Assembly: GCA_013396655.1 (NCBI GenBank)
Contig: WBMV01000007.1
Location: 294,271 to 358,270, forward strand
Length of the DNA stretch: 64,000 bases
Direction of reading: 5' to 3'
Source of the DNA: Campylorhamphus procurvoides
Taxonomy: Eukaryota > Chordata > Aves > Passeriformes > Dendrocolaptidae
The notes beneath the pieces are model-generated. The model was given only the letters and a program-made list of their open reading frames with translations. It searched no databases and was not told the origin of the DNA. Shown here piece by piece: positions 58,596 to 64,000 of the stretch (within the stretch, counting starts at the first letter, position 1; each line of letters opens with the position of its first letter). Made by a program: the position numbers and the translations under genes.

Positions 58596-58622
58596 AAACT
58601 TGTTCAATTTCTGAACAAGTTT
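58596..58622. repeat. Perfect 11-bp inverted repeat with 5-nt loop
   Basis: AAACTTGTTCA, loop ATTTC, TGAACAAGTTT. It is not followed by a U-rich tail and has no gene beside it, so no function is assigned. Confidence 0.9.
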
Positions 58623-59814
58623 ATCAGAAATATATGATATTCATGTTTCTGAGGAAACTAGCAGGAACTTAAAATGGGCAGAGCCATGCATTCATAACAC
58701 CATGAACTACTTACATTTTAAGCTTGCAGGTAAAACTCAAAGACCACTTTGAAACTGGCAATGCGTCAGTCTCATCTGAAAATAACTAATAATATTCATC
58801 TTTTTAAAATACGTAAGGATAGCGATTATTTTGGCGTGTTCAATTGCAAAGTTATTTAAAGCAAATATTCTCATCCAGTGAGAATTTTTCTATACTATGT
58901 CTTCCTTACAAGAATATCAGACAATAAAGGCTTGGCAATTGTAACCAAGATCTTCCGTGCAAAAACCGGGGGTCAGCACAGTAAGATTATTTCAGAGAGG
59001 TCTCTGAAATTCAGAAGTTCAGACACTTCTAAGAGGTCTCTCTTGGCTCATAATCATGGAGTTCAGCTGAGGGATGTTGTAGTGTGGTATGTGAGAACTT
59101 ACTGAAGGGTATGGGTTGATAAGGAATAAAAGTTATGTGAAGACTGCAGGTTCTCATATATCTATACGAGATATATTATATATTGGATGAGAGAACAAAA
59201 CACAATACAATCCACTCCATGAGATATTTGCATAAAAATTGAAAGCTGCTGTTTGATGCCTTCCCTATTAGTTAGGTTTGGAGTTTGTCCCTGTTCGATT
59301 AGACCAGGTGCCATCAAATTTATTGAACTATCTTAAGGTTCTTAGGGATTAAATGTTTCCCTTTAGATTAAAAAAATTGTAACACATTCTGACAGGAGAC
59401 CCCCTTCTCTTTTTACACTACATGGTCTGACATGACAAGCTGACACGTATGGACAGAAGAAGAAAAAGGTAAATGTCAAAACAATGCAAATTTTAATAAA
59501 AAGCAGCTGAATAAAAATTCAGAGGAACATAAAAGCAAATGGAGACGTGAGAGACACCCTTCAGAAAGAGTTGGAGTCAAGTAACAAGGTGTAAGAAAGA
59601 GCTTCTAATTCTAGGTTATTTCTGCATCCTTTTGAGACACGTGATAGTAAAAAGAAAAATGTGAATTAAATAGTGAATCAAAAGGTCACCTTCAGTTACC
59701 ACTATTGTTCATATTATACCATGATGAAAAATCTATATACTGTTCTAGGGAATATTAGGAAGTATATTTTTAGTAGAGAGAGGAAGATGTTTGTATTATT
59801 TTACAAAATGCTGA

Positions 59815-60175
59815 TAAATCTACATTTGGAATACTGTGTACAGTTCCGGTCATCTGTGCTCAAGAAAAAGAAACTTAATTTGGAACAGATGCAGTCCTCA
59901 AAGTCTCCTGGGATGAATGAGAGAAGGGAGTATCTGTCTTTAGGTGGAGAGAACAAAGGAGTTTGATTTGGTCTAGGCAAATTAAGTCTGAGAGGATATA
60001 TGATTCCTCTTTAAAACTAAATTCAGGGCTTAACGTTGAAGAGGGATAGAAACTGTTAAAGATAAAGGATACATATCATTTAAACCGGGAATGGAAAGCA
60101 AGTTTTCCTAACCATTCAAAGAGTGAGGTTCTGTAATGTTTTTCCAGATAGGACAGGGTAAGCCAGGAACCTAAA
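59815..60175 (+). mobile_element. Old CR1-like LINE remnant (sense)
   Basis: 'tttggaatactgtgtacagt' followed by 'tccggtcatctgtgctcaag' and an aagaaa...ggaacagatgcag stretch resemble the sense CR1 coding 3' region (compare 12070-12140 in this window). Strongly diverged; edges approximate. Confidence 0.6.
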
Positions 60176-61550
60176 CTATTTTAAAATGGAGCTTCAAAAA
60201 TTATGTAATTAAAACAGATTTCCTGTTTACCTGTGGTACAAGGTTTTGGGTGTCTACATGCATTGGCATATTCAGAGGATTCTGAAAGGAAAGACAGTAG
60301 GTTATGCCATTTGTCCTTGCGTGAATCTCATACTTTGGGACTTTTACTAGTCACCTATGGCACTCAGAAAATTATTTCTCCTTGATATGTCATTCTTAGG
60401 ACCCCTAAGTACTGAACACTAACAGGTACTGAGGCAAAATGCATGCCACGCGTGTTCTCCTTCCTGGAGATATTAAATAATTCTGTTGAAAGCTTAAGCT
60501 TGAACTGGTCAAACACACTTTCATATCATGAAAGAATTTTCAACCAGATGAGGCACAGATTTTTTTTTAATGCTTTTCTGTGAGGATCATATTTTTTTTA
60601 ATGTTCTGCCAATTTAAAGAGTTAGTTGATACTCTCAGTTTCTAATTTTTTCTGAGCCATGGTATTGTTTTTAATCTCTAGATCCATGGGTGAAATAAGA
60701 AAGTGCTGGGAACTGTTTGGAGAACGTGAAGTAAATGTTCTGTGGTTTGTTTCAAACTGACCTCAGATGTTGCTTATTGTCAATGAGGGACTGGGTTTGA
60801 AGATGCAACCCTGTGTGCCTGAATTCCACACCAGTGAACTGCACGGTACCTGAGCAAGGAGAGCAGCAGAGCTCTGGTTGTTGTCAGAAGATCAGCCTGC
60901 AGTCTGCTTGTTGTCAGACAAGTCCATATAGCAATGAGGTAAGTATGATGTCAAACCAGGAGTTCATATCAGCGAGCGAGGATCAGGCACAAAGGTGTCT
61001 ATGAGGTGGTTCAGGAAGAAGCAAGGCCTGAGCTTAAATGCAGCTCTCGAGTGAAGGCAGGAGGCCACCAACAAGTGGTGGGGTGGGAAGTGGGCAGGGG
61101 CCATCCTTGCTTGGGAGTTTTAGCCTTTGTCAGTGACCCCAGTAAGTCAATATGCCTTTTCACTGTCTTTTTAGGCTTCACCCCAAGGGAATTGGGGATA
61201 CTTCCTTTTCAGTATTTTTAATCTAGAAATCTCTCCTTTTACTGTCCTATTAGTAAAGCCCCACATTGGCTATTCCATTGTCTATAGTATCTGATTCTTT
61301 CTTACACCCTGTTCCTTTAACGCTGGCCAGGTCTGGCCTTCTGAATGCACACCTTAACAATTAATATTGCTGAAAGAGATTAACTTTGCACTGACATAAA
61401 ATTGCTATATTCATTGCATTCCAACATAGTGCATTGATCATAGTAGCAATCATTTCTTATCGGATGACAAAACTCTGTCATCAATTAATCCCTGTGTTTA
61501 GGTGATATTTGTTTAAGTATTTCAGTTGCACGAGTAGCCCAAAAAACCCC

Positions 61551-61640
61551 TAACCAAACAGAAAAGCAAACAAACAAACAAAACAAGCAAAAAACCCACA
61601 AAGAAACAAAATAAAAAAACCCAAACAAACAAAAAACCCT
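61551..61640. repeat. A/C-rich AAAC-type low-complexity tract
   Basis: Dense AAAC/AAACAAAC units with interspersed C runs, on the + strand almost free of G and T. It could be the complement of a decayed GTTT-type tail. Confidence 0.8.
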
Positions 61641-64000
61641 ACAAAAAAAATAAATGCTCTATGTATGTCATTCTGTAGATCTGCTTGTGGTCAATTAATA
61701 AAGCTCAAGGGCAACTTTGCACATATGGTCTTCATTATTCATCATAGTGCTTTTCAAAAATCATATCCATAACTAATTAAGCTATGTCAGACAGGGCTTT
61801 TGAGAGGTGCTAATAGTTAATAAATTTACTAATTATTTGCACATTACAGACAGAAACTATGTGGTTTGTGGCTAAGGAGCTGAAGAGGGACTTTAGGGAT
61901 CCAGGTTCACTTCTGCACTGTGCCACATGCTTCCTGGCTTGTCTTGAGATATTCCCTGAATTTCCACGGCTTGATTCAGGAAAATATTTGAGTGAATATG
62001 GAATAATAAAGTCAGTCATGTTGTCAAGGACTTTCTTGAATTAGGTCTCTTAGAACTGGGATGACAGGCCCTAACCTCCACCTTGTTTTTCTGTGGTCCA
62101 TCAGTCATGAGTCCCTAACTCACCCAAAGTCTCTCCATTTACTACAGCAAACTCTGAGTCCAGCTTTTAGAAAGAAGAAGGAATGCCAGACTCTGAGCAG
62201 GTACCTCACAGAATGGCACCCTGAGCCCAACTGGGACCTCGACTATAACATAAATCATATGTATGGAAAAAGAAGAGGTATACAGTTAATTTGCAAAACC
62301 CAGTAGCTCTCCTGTAACTATACGCCAAAACAATGCTTTCGTAAATCTCCATTACAGAGTGGATATTTGCCATTCAGCATTACCCACTTCAGAGACCAAA
62401 TGTGACTCATTATTAAATTACTTCAATCTGTGCTGATGTAGAAGCACCCCTGACACATCTCTTTGTGAGCCATTTCTTCAGAGTAATTGCATTAGTAATA
62501 GCCGATTACACAGCAATCTTATGTTCCTACAAAATTAAGGTAATTACTGTAGCTAAAAACACATCTCTCTGTATTCTGTCCTAGCAAGGAAACTGGTAAA
62601 AGGCAATGTAATGCTTCAGTTCCTTGTAACAAGAGAAACATTAAGATATAATTACATTATTGATGTGGCGCAGGAGAAGTTTTCGTATCTGAAAGGAGCA
62701 TGGAAACAAAATCTTAGTTTGAAACTGTAAAATCCTAGTCTATAAAGGGGAAAAAAAGACCTTTTGCATTTTGGTTCCTTAACAAGTATGGAGGAAGTGT
62801 ATTTGAAATACATGAATGAGTTTGTGTTCTGTACTTGGAAAGTATTAGATTTTATTATGCAAAAGTGCATTTTTCTCTGAACTGGATTATCCAGTTCAGC
62901 TAATTTTTATACAAAGCATAACTATGAGGTATTAATTTGTCAATTTAATGGCATGCATCCTGAATATTGGGATCAGATTCTAATTAGTCTACGTGCCAGA
63001 GAATTTAATTTGTATTTTAATTTTCACTTCACTTTTTGTCTTTGAGAGGAACTTGACATTTCATATTTTCTTTAATACAATATTAAAAGTTTAATGTAAC
63101 AGCTGAAGAAGAATGGGCAGGCCATTCCTTGTAAATGTAGCTAAGTAATTCAAACCTAAATATTCTAGAAAGGATTGTGAAAAGCTAATCTCTTCACAGG
63201 TATTATACAGTGTCAAAATTCATAGAGTGTACCAGTAAGCTATTTGAGAGTGGCACTTTGTGTTTGGGTGTGGGCTGATGAGAGTCTGTCACATGATATA
63301 AGTATTCCTTGCAAATTTTGCTTTGTGTTTCATTATTGTGCCATATTTGGATTACTGAATGCAAGCTGAGGGCCTTGGAGTATGGAAGAAATGTTCAGTT
63401 TCAGAATATGTCTTGTAATATATGACATACAAAACTGATCACATTAATATGGTGCTCCAAATTGTTTTGATTGCAAAGATAAATCCTGGCAATTGAGTAT
63501 GGATTGTTCAATTGACACAGCAGAATATGAAAAGTGTCAGGTTAAGCTGAATTCCTTGTATGCAAGTATCTTAGCAACTATTATAAATAGTTGCCAACTG
63601 TTAGTAATATTTACATTGAATGAAGTGGCTCTTAAAATGTATAAAAATGAGAAATTTTTTGGGATCAGAGTAACAGCTTTAAAAACACACTTTTTTCAGG
63701 AAGAGAAATTACAGAATACAATACTGTATTTTTCTGTGACAGTCCAAAAGGCATGGGGACAATGGACATCAGTTTCAGTAGGAAGCTATCTAAATTGAAG
63801 GGTTTTTTCACATATTCATATGATTAATCCAGCCTCATTTGATTGCACATCTTCTCTCTTGTGTCTTGTTAAGAAGCCTGCTAAGAAGTAGATACTGCCA
63901 GAAGCAGTAACAGGCAGTCCTCAGGAGACATTCTGACTGCAGTGAGTATAATAATAACAAAACAATAATAATAATGATCCTCTGTTATGGTTTCAGACTG

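Larger units (their letters stand above)
55436..64000. other. Gene-free AT-rich stretch downstream of the TESMIN relics
   Basis: I see no exon that I can support. Simple-repeat patches occur at 57873-57902 (TAAA-type), 61551-61640 (A/C-rich, AAAC-type) and the last 50 bases (AAT-type). There is a CR1-like remnant at about 59815-60175 and an 11-bp-stem inverted repeat at 58596-58622. Galanin and PPP6R3, which lie further along in mammals, are not recognised. Confidence 0.6.

Noticed and set aside
61551..61640. Regular short repeats as a possible CRISPR-like array
   Set aside because: Simple AAAC-type low-complexity DNA without constant repeats and unique spacers, in a vertebrate genome.
62061..62306. 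81-codon frame with a charged, plausible-looking C-terminal half
   Set aside because: No recognised domain, no splice-site support and no neighbouring exon; indistinguishable from chance.
55436..64000. Galanin or PPP6R3 exons expected from mammalian synteny
   Set aside because: I found no galanin GWTLNSAGYLLGP-like coding segment or any other recognisable exon by eye.

Overview
The window is vertebrate nuclear DNA, almost certainly from a bird. It has widely spaced exons with GT/AG introns, several CR1-type LINE fragments (the dominant avian retroposon), and an endogenous retrovirus of a type common in avian genomes. No bacterial gene, operon, CRISPR array, tRNA or rRNA gene is visible.

The one intact gene is CPT1A (carnitine O-palmitoyltransferase 1, liver type) on the + strand. 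A CpG-rich stretch at 1-240 is its likely promoter/first-exon region. Intron 1 (about 13 kb) follows. Eighteen coding exons run from the ATG at 13241 to the TGA at 36161. The exon lengths sum to 2313 nt (770 residues plus stop), every junction keeps phase, and the catalytic His falls at residue 473. CPT1A sits in the outer mitochondrial membrane and makes long-chain acylcarnitines, the malonyl-CoA-controlled step of fatty-acid oxidation.

Downstream of CPT1A, at 51205-55435 on the same strand, I find five collinear exon relics of TESMIN (MTL5), the neighbour of CPT1A in mammals. They retain exon order, phase and long alignable stretches of the two cysteine-rich CXC repeats. They also carry multiple in-frame stops, a 7-nt deletion, a 2-nt insertion, lost zinc-ligand cysteines and a damaged splice donor. 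This is the most interesting content: a unitary pseudogene recording loss of a testis-associated CXC protein in this lineage. Three weaker candidates for its N-terminal exons lie upstream.

Between CPT1A and the TESMIN relics sits an antisense (- strand) class II endogenous provirus (43283-48329). It has paired LTRs, a 6-bp target-site duplication, broken gag, a dUTPase-like segment fused near an integrase remnant (protease, reverse transcriptase and RNase H are missing), and a broken env.

The remainder (36162-43276, 48336-51204, 55436-64000) is non-coding as far as I can see. Single N bases at 1262, 1926, 2099, 6342 and 25925 mark assembly joins. One is associated with a perfect 331-bp duplication that looks artefactual.
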